Shown here piece by piece: positions 22,009 to 30,771 of a DNA stretch of 64,000 bases. This DNA is from Couchioplanes azureus. GTDB lineage: Bacteria > Actinomycetota > Actinomycetes > Mycobacteriales > Micromonosporaceae. Location: NCBI RefSeq assembly GCF_014648355.1, contig NZ_BMQY01000003.1, positions 24,975 through 88,974 on the forward strand, read 5' to 3'. The notes under the pieces were generated by a model. That model was not told the origin of the DNA, did not search any database, and saw only the letters and a program-made list of their open reading frames with translations. Within the stretch, counting starts at the first letter, position 1; each line of letters starts with the position of its first letter. Made by a program: the position numbers and the translations under genes.

Positions 22009-23229
22009 GTGTCCTCGCAGCCCGCCGCCCCGACCGCGGAAGCCGTGCGGCCGCCGCACGGCCCTCTGCTGGTGGTCATGCTCGGGCTCGTCACGGCGAT
22101 CGGGCCGCTGTCGCTGGACATGTACCTGCCCGCTCTGCCCGCCATCGCCGACGACCTCACCGTGGCGCCCACCGAGGTGCAGCTGTCGCTCACCACGTGC
22201 CTGATCGGGCTGGCGCTCGGGCAGCTCGTCTGCGGCCCGCTCAGCGACCGGTGGGGACGACGCCGGCCGATGCTGGCCGGCGTGGGCGCGTACGCGATCC
22301 TCTCCGTGCTCTGCGCCCTCGCCCCGACCGCGCCGCTGCTGGCGGGGTTCCGGTTGCTCCAGGGCTTCGCGGGCGGGGTCGGCGTGGTCGTGGCCCGGGC
22401 CATCGTCCGGGACCTCTACTCCGGGGTGGAAGCGGCGAAGTTCTTCTCCCGGCTCACGCTCATCTTCGGCGTGGCGCCCATCGCGGCGCCGCTGCTGGGC
22501 AGCGCGCTGCTGAAGGTGACCTCCTGGCCCGGCATCTTCGTCACGCTGGGCGTCATCGCCGCCCTGCTGACCGCCCTGCTGGCCGCGCGCATCCCGGAGA
22601 CGCTGCCGGTCGGGCGGCGCAGCCCCGGCGGCCTCGGGGACACGGCCCGCGCGGCCCGCACGCTGATCACCGACCGCGGCTATGTGGGCTACACGCTGGC
22701 GCAGTCCTTCGCCTTCGCGGCCCTGTTCGGCTACATCTCCGGCTCGTCGTTCGTCTTCCAGGACGGGTACGGCGTCTCGCCGACGCTGTTCAGCGTCCTG
22801 TTCGGAGTGAACGCCTGCGCGCTGATCGCGCTGAGCCAGGCGAACGGCCGGCTCCTGGACCGCGTCGCGCCCCGCGGGCTGCTGCTGGCGGCGCTGGTGA
22901 CCCAGGCGCTGGCCGGCCTCGCCGTGCTCGCGGGCGCCGTGTCCGGCTCGCTGGCCGCCCTCGCCGCCGGCCTGTTCGTGGTGGTCGGCGCGATCGGCAT
23001 GGTGATGCCGAACGCGACCGCGCTGGCGCTGGACGGGCACCCCGGCCGGGCCGGCACGGCGGCGGCGGTGATGGGCGGGATCCAGTCCGTGACCGCCGCG
23101 CTCGCCGCGCCCCTGGCCGGCCTGGGCGATCCGGGCCTGGGCGTGCCGATGGGCCTGGCCGTGCTCGGGTTCGCCGTGCTCGCGCTGCTCTCGATGCTGC
23201 TGCTCACCGGCCGCGCGGGGCGGGCCTAG
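22009..23229 (+). CDS. Bcr/CflA-type drug resistance MFS transporter
   Basis: This is a proton-driven exporter with 12 predicted membrane segments and 406 residues. The Bcr/CflA features are LSLDMYLPALPAIADDL in the first segment, and the MFS loop motif GPLSDRWGRRRPML after segment 2. VVVARAIVRDLYSG follows segment 4. The frame is open from 21916, but the GTG at 22009 (VSSQPAAPT) fits better. A TATCGT -10-like box lies 6 bp before it (21997-22002), so the transcript is probably leaderless. Its end overlaps the convergent mltG copy 1 stop by 4 bp. The substrate cannot be told. Confidence 0.9.
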   Translation: MSSQPAAPTAEAVRPPHGPLLVVMLGLVTAIGPLSLDMYLPALPAIADDLTVAPTEVQLSLTTCLIGLALGQLVCGPLSDRWGRRRPMLAGVGAYAILSVLCALAPTAPLLAGFRLLQGFAGGVGVVVARAIVRDLYSGVEAAKFFSRLTLIFGVAPIAAPLLGSALLKVTSWPGIFVTLGVIAALLTALLAARIPETLPVGRRSPGGLGDTARAARTLITDRGYVGYTLAQSFAFAALFGYISGSSFVFQDGYGVSPTLFSVLFGVNACALIALSQANGRLLDRVAPRGLLLAALVTQALAGLAVLAGAVSGSLAALAAGLFVVVGAIGMVMPNATALALDGHPGRAGTAAAVMGGIQSVTAALAAPLAGLGDPGLGVPMGLAVLGFAVLALLSMLLLTGRAGRA

Positions 23230-24395
23230 CGGCAGACCGGAATGCCGTTGGCACAGGCCTTGTCGCGGTTCGCGTCGTGTTCCGCGTTGGTGATCGCGAA
23301 GGCCGACCTGCCGGTCTTGTCGACGGCGGTGAAGAAGATCCAGTCGCCGGTCGCCGGCTTCCCCGCGCCCTGCAACGCGAGCTTGCCCGGGTTGTTGATC
23401 GGCCCCAGCGGCAGGCCGGGCTGCACCGTCGTGGTGTACGGGTTCCGCGGATCCTCGAGCTCGGCGGTGGTCATCTTGCCCGAATGCTTCTTGCCCTTGT
23501 TCTGCAGCTGGAGCCAGTAGTTCGTCGTCACGTCGAACTGCAGGGGCATGTTCTTCTTGTACGCCCGGTTGTAGGCGACGCGCGCCACCTTCGGCAGGTC
23601 CTCGGCGATGCCCGCCTCCGCCTGCGACAGCGACGCCACGATCAGCGCCTCGTACGGCGACACCTTGAGCTTGCTCTCCACCGTCTTGACGAAGTCCATC
23701 TCGGCGGTGGTCGTCAGGAACTTGGCCACCATCGCCGACAGCATCTCCGCGGCGGTGGACTTCGGCTTGAACTCGTACGTGTCCGGGAACAGGAAGCCCT
23801 CGACGGTGCCGGAGGCCTCCTTCTCGTCGCGGCGGTTGAACCAGAAGTCCGGCACGCCCAAGGCCTTCGGATTCTTCGCGGCGGTCTCGAAGTCCTTCAG
23901 CGGAACGCCGGTCTTCTTCGACAGGAGCGCGTAGATCTCCATTGTGGTCGCGCCCTCGGGAACGGTGATGCCCCTGGTGATCCGCGCCTTCGGGTCCAGC
24001 AACAAGGCTACGGCGTCCCTGGCCGACATCTGCTTGCGCATCTTGTACGTACCCGGCTGGATGTTCTTGCCGCGCGGATTCTCCTCCGCCGCCTCGATGA
24101 ACGCGGCCGTGCTCTTCACCACGTCCTTGTCGACGAGCGCGTTGCCGATGTCGGTCAGCGAGCCCTCCGCGAGAGACACCTCCACCTGACCGGTGCCCGT
24201 GCCCTCGTAATCGCCGGCGACGAAGAAGCCCTTGACCGTCCCGAAGCCCAGATAGCCGCCCGCGCCGAGGACGCCGAGCAGGAGGAACACCATCAAAAAC
24301 GCGACGGTGGACCTGCCTTTGCCGGCGGGACGCCGATGGCGGGGCTTGCCGCGTTCGATCGGTCCATCGACCGCCCGGTCCCGTTCGTCGAGCAT
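23226..24395 (-). CDS. mltG: endolytic murein transglycosylase MltG, copy 1
   Basis: MltG cuts nascent peptidoglycan strands and sets glycan length. The 389-residue protein has a cytosolic Lys/Arg-rich tail and one membrane helix (VAFLMVFLLLGVLGAGGYLGF). A LysM-like region with PGTYKMRKQM follows, then the YceG lytic domain with the conserved Glu in VASLSQAEAGIAEDLPKVAR and LPLGPINNPGKLAL. ATG 24395 has a GGAGG site. It is closely similar throughout to the second mltG at 25401-26573. The coding-strand region upstream still contains the 3' end of ruvX, so this appears to be the duplicated copy. Confidence 0.93.
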   Translation of the reverse strand: MLDERDRAVDGPIERGKPRHRRPAGKGRSTVAFLMVFLLLGVLGAGGYLGFGTVKGFFVAGDYEGTGTGQVEVSLAEGSLTDIGNALVDKDVVKSTAAFIEAAEENPRGKNIQPGTYKMRKQMSARDAVALLLDPKARITRGITVPEGATTMEIYALLSKKTGVPLKDFETAAKNPKALGVPDFWFNRRDEKEASGTVEGFLFPDTYEFKPKSTAAEMLSAMVAKFLTTTAEMDFVKTVESKLKVSPYEALIVASLSQAEAGIAEDLPKVARVAYNRAYKKNMPLQFDVTTNYWLQLQNKGKKHSGKMTTAELEDPRNPYTTTVQPGLPLGPINNPGKLALQGAGKPATGDWIFFTAVDKTGRSAFAITNAEHDANRDKACANGIPVCR

Positions 24396-24452
24396 CACGT
24401 CCGCCTCCGCCGCGCGTCCAGCCGGCTCGGCAGGATCTCCACCGCGGCTGCC
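24396..24452 (-). pseudogene. remnant of ruvX 3' end upstream of mltG copy 1
   Basis: The 57 bp before mltG copy 1 align without gaps to the 57 bp before mltG copy 2 (26574-26630), with 49 of 57 identical by my count. In copy 2 these bases are the last codons of ruvX. Here they still read AAVEILPSRLDARRRRT then stop, in the ruvX frame. Similarity ends sharply at 24452, marking the duplication edge. Confidence 0.8.
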
Positions 24453-24535
24453 CTGGGGGCCGCCGAGCATAAGAGCGGCTGTCAACGCGGTGACCGCCCG
24501 AACACCGCTGGTCAGCGTCCTGTTCGGAGGGTGGC

Positions 24536-25366
24536 TCAGCGCACCGCGGCCGCGGCGGCCAGCGCCTCGCGCATGGCCGCCTCCGGGGCCGGGCTGACGC
24601 CGGTGAACCGCTCGAACTGGCCGAGCGCCTGAGCCAGCAGCAGATCGAGGCCGGACACCACCCGGACGCCGTTCGCCGCCGCCGCGGAGGCCAGGGGGGT
24701 CGGCCACGGGTCGTAGATCGCGTCGAAGAGCACCGTGCCCGGCCGCCACGCGACCTGCACCGCCAGGCCGTCGGCGGCGCCCTTCGGCACGGTCGAGACG
24801 ATGGCGTCCGCGCCGAACGCGGCGGGGGCGTCGGCCCAGTCGACACCGGTGATCGTCACACCGAGCGCCTCGGCGGCCGGCGCGAGCTCCTCGCGGGCCT
24901 CCGGGCGGCGGGTCACGACCGTCACCTCGGCGGCGCCCAGTGCGGCGGCTGCCGCCAGCGCGGCGCGAGCCGTGCCGCCGCCGCCGAGCACGGAGATCGA
25001 CGGCGACCCGGCCAGTCCCGCGTCCCGCAGCACCCGGACCATGCCCGGTACGTCGGTGTTGTCGGCGAACCACGTACCGTCGTCGCGGCGTACCAGAGTG
25101 TTGGCCGCACCGGTCGCGGCCGCGACCGGCGAGACCTCCGCGGCGACCGCCAGGGCCGCCTCCTTGAGCGGCATGGTCAGCGACAGCCCGGCCCACTCCG
25201 GGCCGAGGCCGGCCACCAGCTCGGCGAGCTCGGCCTCGCCGCACTCGATGGCCGTGTACGCCCAGTCGAGCAGTCCCGTGGCGGCGTAGCCCGCGGCGTG
25301 GATCACCGGCGACAGCGAGTGGGCGATCGGCTTGCCGCAGACGGCGGCGCGGCGGTTCACGGTCAT
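24536..25366 (-). CDS. aroE: shikimate dehydrogenase
   Basis: AroE reduces 3-dehydroshikimate to shikimate with NADPH. The 276-residue protein starts MTVNRRAAVCGKPIAHSLSP (shikimate-binding Ser pair). It has the catalytic Lys in LTMPLKEAAL and Asp in ADNTDVPGMV. The nucleotide loop SVLGGGGTARAAL and DAIYDPWPTPL follow. The ATG at 25366 or the GTG at 25360 could start it. It lies between the two mltG copies, 34 bp after copy 2. The usual actinobacterial order is ruvX-mltG-aroE, which this keeps. Confidence 0.96.
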   Translation of the reverse strand: MTVNRRAAVCGKPIAHSLSPVIHAAGYAATGLLDWAYTAIECGEAELAELVAGLGPEWAGLSLTMPLKEAALAVAAEVSPVAAATGAANTLVRRDDGTWFADNTDVPGMVRVLRDAGLAGSPSISVLGGGGTARAALAAAAALGAAEVTVVTRRPEAREELAPAAEALGVTITGVDWADAPAAFGADAIVSTVPKGAADGLAVQVAWRPGTVLFDAIYDPWPTPLASAAAANGVRVVSGLDLLLAQALGQFERFTGVSPAPEAAMREALAAAAAVR

Positions 25367-25400
25367 GCGGCGCGCTTTCGGTGGGCGTCGGGATGCCCGC

Positions 25401-26573
25401 TCAGCAGAGCGGGATGCCGTTCTGGCAGGCTTTCTGGATATTCGCGTCGTGCTCGGCGTTGGTGACCGCGAACGCCGACCTGCCCGTCTTGTCCACGGCG
25501 ACGAAGAACAGCCAGTCGCCGGTCGCCGGCTTCTCCGCACCCTGCAACGCCAGCTTGCCCGGGTTGTTGATCGGCCCCAGCGGCAGGCCGACCTTGAGCT
25601 CGGTGGTGTACGGGTTCTTCGGATCCTCGAGCTCGGCGGTGGTCATCTTGCCCGAGTGCTTCTTGCCCTTGTTCTGCAGCTGCAGCCAGTAGTTCGTCGT
25701 CACGTCGAACTGCAACGGCATCTTCTTCTTGTACGCCCGGTTGTAGGCGACCCGGGCCACCTTCGGCAGGTCCTCGGCGATGCCCGCCTCGGCCTGCGAC
25801 AGCGACGCCACGATCAGCGCCTCGTACGGGGAGACCGACAAGCCGCTCTCGACCGACTTGACGAAGTCCATCTCCGTGGTCGTGTCGATGAACTTGGCCA
25901 CCATGACCGACAGCATCTCCGCGGCGGTCGACTTCGGCTTGAACTCGTACGTGTCCGGGAACAGGAAGCCCTCGATCGTTCCCGATGCCTTCTTGTCGTC
26001 GCGGCGGTTGAACCAGAAGTCCGGCACGCCGAGCGCCTTCGGATCCTTGGCGGCGGCCTCGAAGTCCTTCACCGGAACGCCGGTGGCCTTGGACAAGATC
26101 GCGTAGATCTCCAGCGCGGTCTTGCCCTCGGGGATGGTGACGCCCTTGGTCACCCGGGCCTTCGGATCGAGCAGCAGCGTGACGGCGTCCTTGGCCGACA
26201 TCTGCAGCCGCATGGTGTACGTACCCGGCTGGATGTTCTTGCCGCGCGGATTCTCCTCCGCCGCCTCGATGAACGCGGCCGTGCTCTTCACCACGTCCTT
26301 CTCGACGAGCGCGTTGCCGATGTCGGTCAGCGAGCCCTCGGCCAGCGACACCTCCACCTGACCGGTGCCCGCGCCGTCGTAGTCGGCCGCCGTGAAGAAG
26401 CCTTTGACCTTCTCGAAGCCGAGGTAGCCACCCACGCCCAGGACGCCGAGCAGGAGGAACACCATCAAAAACGCGACGGTGGACTTGCCTTTGCCGCCGC
26501 GGCCGCTGCGCCGGTGGCGGGGTTTACCGCGTTCGATCTGTTCGTCGAACGCCAGGTCCAGCTCGTCGATCAT
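25401..26573 (-). CDS. mltG: endolytic murein transglycosylase MltG, copy 2 (ancestral position)
   Basis: This 390-residue MltG has the same plan as copy 1: a basic tail, a membrane helix (VAFLMVFLLLGVLGVGGYLGF), then the extracytoplasmic lytic domain with ASLSQAEAGIAEDLPKVAR and LPLGPINNPGKLAL. Long stretches are identical to copy 1; the differences are scattered substitutions, and both frames are intact. The start overlaps the ruvX stop by 4 bp and the gene precedes aroE, so this is the copy in the conserved position. It ends in a Cys-containing tail (QNGIPLC). Confidence 0.95.
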   Translation of the reverse strand: MIDELDLAFDEQIERGKPRHRRSGRGGKGKSTVAFLMVFLLLGVLGVGGYLGFEKVKGFFTAADYDGAGTGQVEVSLAEGSLTDIGNALVEKDVVKSTAAFIEAAEENPRGKNIQPGTYTMRLQMSAKDAVTLLLDPKARVTKGVTIPEGKTALEIYAILSKATGVPVKDFEAAAKDPKALGVPDFWFNRRDDKKASGTIEGFLFPDTYEFKPKSTAAEMLSVMVAKFIDTTTEMDFVKSVESGLSVSPYEALIVASLSQAEAGIAEDLPKVARVAYNRAYKKKMPLQFDVTTNYWLQLQNKGKKHSGKMTTAELEDPKNPYTTELKVGLPLGPINNPGKLALQGAEKPATGDWLFFVAVDKTGRSAFAVTNAEHDANIQKACQNGIPLC

Positions 26574-27031
26574 CTCGTCTGCCTCCGCTGTGCGTCCAGC
26601 CAGCTCTGCAGGATCTCCACGGCGGCCGCCTGGTCGACGACCGCCCGTTGCCGCTTACCCCGGACTCCTCGCTCGGCAAGCCTACGGGTTGCGACCACGG
26701 TCGACATCCGCTCGTCCGCGAGGACGACGGGAACCGGTCCGACCGCCTGTTCCAGGCGGTGCGCATAGGTACGGATGTCAGCGGCGGCATCTCCCTCGGC
26801 GCCGTTGAGGCGCACCGGGAGTCCCACCACGATCTGCACCACCTCGTGCTCCCCCACGAGGCGGACGAGCTCGGCGATGTCACCGGGGACGGCGCCGGGC
26901 GCCGCCGCCATGTCACGGGCCACCGTGGCCAGGGGGGTGGCCAGGATCCCGTCGGGGTCACACAGCGCGACCCCGACGCGCACCTTACCGACATCGACGC
27001 CCAGCCGCCTACCCCGCGGCAGTGCGTTCAT
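26570..27031 (-). CDS. ruvX: YqgF/RuvX family Holliday-junction resolvase-like nuclease
   Basis: This RNase H-fold protein is involved in pre-16S rRNA 5' processing and proposed to cut Holliday junctions. It is 153 residues from ATG 27031. RLGVDVGKVRVGVALCDPDG carries the first catalytic Asp, VVGLPVRLNG follows, and LADERMSTVVATRRL has the Glu. VVDQAAAVEILQSWLD at the C-terminus completes the site. An in-frame GTG at 27061 would overlap alaS by 14 bp; the ATG with AGGAAGG upstream is preferred. The order alaS-...-ruvX-mltG-aroE is conserved. Confidence 0.95.
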   Translation of the reverse strand: MNALPRGRRLGVDVGKVRVGVALCDPDGILATPLATVARDMAAAPGAVPGDIAELVRLVGEHEVVQIVVGLPVRLNGAEGDAAADIRTYAHRLEQAVGPVPVVLADERMSTVVATRRLAERGVRGKRQRAVVDQAAAVEILQSWLDAQRRQTR

Positions 27032-27047
27032 CGGGCCACCCTTCCTC

Positions 27048-29732
27048 TCAGACGGCCTCACCGACCGCCTTCTCCACCGCCGCCAGCAGCGCGGGGACCT
27101 GGTCAGCGGGCACTCCGCCGCCCTGCGCGAGATCGGCGTTGCCGCCGCCCCGACCGGACAACGCGCCCTTCACCAGCTCGGACGCGGACAGTCCGCGATC
27201 CTTCGCCGCCGCGTTGATCGCTACGATCAGTGACGCCTTGCCGTTCGCCCGGGCCGCCACCGCGACCACCGCCGGACGACCGGCGTCGATCTTGCCACGA
27301 ATCTCCTGGGCAAGGGTACGCACATCGTTGGTGGCCGCCCCCTCCGGTGCCTCGGTGCCGACGAACGCCACCCCCCGCAGGTCCTTCGCCTGCTCCGCCA
27401 GCGTGCCCGCGCCGCCGAGGACCATCTGCGCGCGCATCTTCTCGAGCTCCTTCTCCGCGTCGCGCAGCGCCGTGACGGTCTGCTCGACCCGGTCGGCCAC
27501 CTGGTCGCCCGGAACCCGGAAAAGCTCCGCCAGACGGGTGACGAGCAGGTGCTCCTTGGCGAGGAAGCCGAACGCGTCGATGCCGACGAGCGCCTCGACC
27601 CGGCGGACCCCGGAGCCGATCGACGACTCCGTGAGGATCTTCACAAGGCCGAGCTGGCCGGAGCGGGCGACGTGCGTGCCACCGCAGAGCTCACGCGCGT
27701 AGTCGCCGACTTCAACCACTCTGACCTCATCGCCGTACTTCTCCCCGAACAGGGCCATCGCGCCGAGCCGGCGCGCCTCCTCCTGCGAGGTGATGAACGC
27801 ATGCACTTCGAGGTCGCGCAGCAGCACCTCGTTGACCTGCTGCTCGACGTCGTGCAGGACGCTCGCCGGGACCGCGCCCGGGGTGTTGAAGTCGAACCGC
27901 AGCCGGCCGGGCGCGTTCAGCGAACCCGCCTGGGTCGCCGACTCGCCCAGGAAGGCGCGCATCGTCTGGTGGATCAGGTGGGTGGCGGTGTGCGACCGCG
28001 AGATGGCCCGGCGGCGCGTCACGTCGATCTCGGCGAAGCCCGCCTCCCCCGCGCGCACCTCGCCGCGGACCACCCGGGCCTTGTGCACGATGAGGCCGGG
28101 CAGCGGCTGCTGCACGTCGACGACCTCGACCTGACCGGCCCCGACGTTGATCAGGCCGGTGTCCGCCTGCTGGCCGCCGCCCTCGGCGTAGAACGGGGTG
28201 CTGTCGAGCACGAGCTCGACGTAGTCGCCCTCGCCGGCCGCCTCGACGCGCGCACCACCGGTGCCGAGCAGCGCCCGCACCCGCGACTCGCGGGAGACCT
28301 CCGCGTAGCCGGTGAACTCCACCGGGCCGCCCGCGTCGAGCACCGACCGGTAGGACGACAGGTCCGCGTGGCCCGTCTTGCGCGCGGCGGCGTCCGCCTT
28401 CGCGCGGGACCGCTGGTCCGCCATGAGCCGGCGGAAGCCCTCCTGGTCGACGGTGAGGCCCTGCTCCGCCGCGATCTCCAGGGTCAGGTCGATCGGGAAG
28501 CCGTACGTGTCGTGCAGCTGGAACGCCTGCGCGCCGGAGAGCGCCTTGCCGCCCTTCGCCCGGGTGTCGGTGATCGCCGTGTCGAGAATCGTGGTGCCCG
28601 CGCGCAGCGTCGACAGGAACGCGTCCTCCTCCGCGTACGCGTACGTGGAGATCCGCTCGAACTCCTGCGCCAGCTCCGGATACGACGGGGCCATGCAGTC
28701 GCGCGCCACCGGCAGCAGCTCGGGCAGCGCCTTCTCCTGCCAGCCCAGCAGCCGCATCGCCCGGATCGCCCGGCGCATGATCCGCCGCAGCACGTAGCCG
28801 CGGCCCTCGTTCGACGGCGTGACCCCGTCGCCGATCAGCATCAGCGACGTCCGCACGTGGTCCGCGATCACCCGCAGCCGCACGTCGTCGGGGTGCGACT
28901 CGCTCGCCGCGTGCCCGGACCGCGCGCCGTAGGTCTTGCCGGTCAGCTCCGCCGCCCGCGCCAGGATCGGCCGGACCTCGTCGATCTCGTACAGGTTGTC
29001 GACGCCCTGCAGGATCGAGGCGATGCGCTCCAGGCCCATGCCGGTGTCGATGTTCTGCGCGGGCAGGTCACCGACGATGGTGAAGTCTTCCTTGCTCTTC
29101 ACGTCGGTGATCTCGTACTGCATGAAGACCAGGTTCCAGAACTCCAGATACCGGTCCTCGTCGACCTCGGGGCCGCCCTCGCGGCCGTACGCGGGGCCGC
29201 GGTCGTAGAACAGCTCCGAGCACGGGCCCGCCGGCCCCGGGATCCCCATCGACCAGTAGTTGTCCTTCTTGCCGCGGCGGACGATGTGCTCGACGGGCAC
29301 ACCGGTGGCACGCCACAGCTCGAACGCCTCGTCGTCGTCGAGGTAGACGGTCGGCCAGATCCGCTCCGGGTCCAGCCCGAACCCGCCCTGCTCCACCGGC
29401 TTGGTCGACAGCTCCCAGGCGAGCTTGATCGCGCCTTCCTTGAAGTAGTCGCCGAACGAGAAGTTGCCGTTCATCTGGAAGAACGTGCCGTGCCGCGACG
29501 TCTTGCCGACCTCGTCGATGTCCGGCGTCCGGATGCACTTCTGCACGCTCACCGCGCGCTGGTAGGGCGGGGTGCGCTGACCGAGGAAGAACGGCACGAA
29601 CTGCACCATGCCCGCGTTGATGAACAGCAGGTTGGGGTCCTCGATGGCGGGCAGCGGGGCACTCGGCACGACCGTGTGCCCGTTGGCCTCGAAATGCGCC
29701 AGGTAGCGCCGCTTGATCTCCGCCGTCTTCAT
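27048..29732 (-). CDS. alaS: alanyl-tRNA synthetase
   Basis: AlaRS charges tRNA-Ala and edits mischarged Ser and Gly. The 894-residue protein has the class II core at the N-terminus ([35 protein letters not shown]). A tRNA-binding region follows. The editing domain has [12 protein letters not shown], and [16 protein letters not shown] carries the zinc ligands. The C-terminal DHHA1-type domain ([16 protein letters not shown]) ends with a Gly-rich tail. The start overlaps the upstream small gene by 4 bp (ATGA). Confidence 0.98.
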   Translation of the reverse strand: MKTAEIKRRYLAHFEANGHTVVPSAPLPAIEDPNLLFINAGMVQFVPFFLGQRTPPYQRAVSVQKCIRTPDIDEVGKTSRHGTFFQMNGNFSFGDYFKEGAIKLAWELSTKPVEQGGFGLDPERIWPTVYLDDDEAFELWRATGVPVEHIVRRGKKDNYWSMGIPGPAGPCSELFYDRGPAYGREGGPEVDEDRYLEFWNLVFMQYEITDVKSKEDFTIVGDLPAQNIDTGMGLERIASILQGVDNLYEIDEVRPILARAAELTGKTYGARSGHAASESHPDDVRLRVIADHVRTSLMLIGDGVTPSNEGRGYVLRRIMRRAIRAMRLLGWQEKALPELLPVARDCMAPSYPELAQEFERISTYAYAEEDAFLSTLRAGTTILDTAITDTRAKGGKALSGAQAFQLHDTYGFPIDLTLEIAAEQGLTVDQEGFRRLMADQRSRAKADAAARKTGHADLSSYRSVLDAGGPVEFTGYAEVSRESRVRALLGTGGARVEAAGEGDYVELVLDSTPFYAEGGGQQADTGLINVGAGQVEVVDVQQPLPGLIVHKARVVRGEVRAGEAGFAEIDVTRRRAISRSHTATHLIHQTMRAFLGESATQAGSLNAPGRLRFDFNTPGAVPASVLHDVEQQVNEVLLRDLEVHAFITSQEEARRLGAMALFGEKYGDEVRVVEVGDYARELCGGTHVARSGQLGLVKILTESSIGSGVRRVEALVGIDAFGFLAKEHLLVTRLAELFRVPGDQVADRVEQTVTALRDAEKELEKMRAQMVLGGAGTLAEQAKDLRGVAFVGTEAPEGAATNDVRTLAQEIRGKIDAGRPAVVAVAARANGKASLIVAINAAAKDRGLSASELVKGALSGRGGGNADLAQGGGVPADQVPALLAAVEKAVGEAV

Positions 29733-30034
29733 CGCTGACCCTCCTGGGCGTGCCGCCCGTGTGAACCGCCCTGTGCGTCGTCGCGCAGCTCGGCGAACTT
29801 GTCCTCGTAAAGCTCTCCCGCGGCGAAGGCCGCGTGGATCTCCTGCTCGCGCTCGGCCATCCCCTCGCGCACGTCCTCCACGAAGCTACGCAGGGACTCG
29901 ACGAGGCCGCCAGCGGATTGCGACAGCGACGTGGCGATGCCGGACGGGGTGAACTCGTCGGCCTTCCGCGAGATCTTGCGCACGACGATGGCACCGACGG
30001 CCAGGCCCACGCCCAGCCAGAGCAACCGCTTCAT
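29729..30034 (-). CDS. small membrane-anchored protein upstream of alaS
   Basis: I do not recognise a function. This 101-residue protein has one N-terminal membrane helix ([16 protein letters not shown]), followed by a basic patch ([10 protein letters not shown]) and an amphipathic helical region ([20 protein letters not shown], then [15 protein letters not shown]). ATG 30034 has GGAGAG upstream; the frame is open further but without a better start. A protein of this design lies between a DUF948 gene and alaS in many actinobacteria. The 4-bp overlap with alaS suggests co-translation. Confidence 0.85.
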   Translation of the reverse strand: MKRLLWLGVGLAVGAIVVRKISRKADEFTPSGIATSLSQSAGGLVESLRSFVEDVREGMAEREQEIHAAFAAGELYEDKFAELRDDAQGGSHGRHAQEGQR

Positions 30035-30079
30035 GAGTCTTCTCTCCGGTTCTTCCGCTCCGGTTCTGCTGATTTCCCG

Positions 30080-30236
30080 GCGCTCGATGTTCGCGACGCG
30101 CCGCCGGCCCTGACGGGCCACGCGCCCGGACGTCCGCGGCGCCCCGCCGGCTCGGCGGGCGGCGCGCCCGGGCGTCCGCGACGCGCCGCCGGCCTCGGCG
30201 GACGGCGCACCCGGGTGCCGAGCGACGCCGCCGGCG
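30080..30236. repeat. GC-rich hairpin repeats between DUF948 gene and downstream membrane gene
   Basis: About three imperfect copies of a unit of about 43 bp follow one another. Each contains CGCCGCCGG or CCCCGCCGG, then a GGCGG block, then GCGCCCGGRCGTCCGCG. Each unit can fold on itself. The stretch lies just past the DUF948 stop, so it may act as a 3' hairpin array or terminator. It is almost free of A and T. Confidence 0.55.
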
Positions 30237-30695
30237 TCAGTGAGCCGCGCGCTCGGCCTTGCGGCGCTGCTTGAGGGCGGCGCGGACCTCGCGCTCCTGG
30301 TCGGCGTGCCGGCGGGCGGCGGCGGCCTTGCGCAGCCCGTACCCGAACGAGGCCACCTTGACCAGCGGGTTGGCGGCGGCGGCGGACACGACGGTGACCA
30401 GGTTGGCGACGTTCGCCGTGACGTTCTGGGCGTGCTCGGTCATCGTGTCGACCTTCGCGAGCTGCACGTTCACACCGTCCAAAGAGACCTGGACCTGGCC
30501 CAGCGCGGTGTTCACGTTGTCCACCGTCTCGGTGACACCGCCGAGCAGCGGACCGGTCCGGTCGTTCAGGTCGTTGATGGCCCGGGTGGCCGCGTCCACG
30601 GTGTGGCGCAGCTTCAGGATCGGGACGGCCAGCACCAGCACGAGCATCAGGAACGCGCCCGCCGCGATCAGGCCTGCGATTGCTCCGGCGTTCAT
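30237..30695 (-). CDS. DUF948 domain membrane protein
   Basis: This 152-residue protein starts with a membrane helix (AGLIAAGAFLMLVLVLAVPI), followed by a long helical segment of heptad character (ATRAINDLNDRTGPLLGGVT, then NTALGQVQVSLDGVNVQLAK). A basic C-terminus (RKAAAARRHADQEREVRAAL) ends it. This is the DUF948 pattern, a family of unknown function seen widely near alaS in actinobacteria. It probably lies along the inner face of the membrane and forms coiled-coil oligomers. Confidence 0.9.
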   Translation of the reverse strand: MNAGAIAGLIAAGAFLMLVLVLAVPILKLRHTVDAATRAINDLNDRTGPLLGGVTETVDNVNTALGQVQVSLDGVNVQLAKVDTMTEHAQNVTANVANLVTVVSAAAANPLVKVASFGYGLRKAAAARRHADQEREVRAALKQRRKAERAAH

Positions 30696-30771
30696 TACAC
30701 GCGTCTCCTCTACCGACGGACCCCTAAGCGTGACAACGTGCAGACCCTACCGTCCGTCACCGCGGTCCGCG

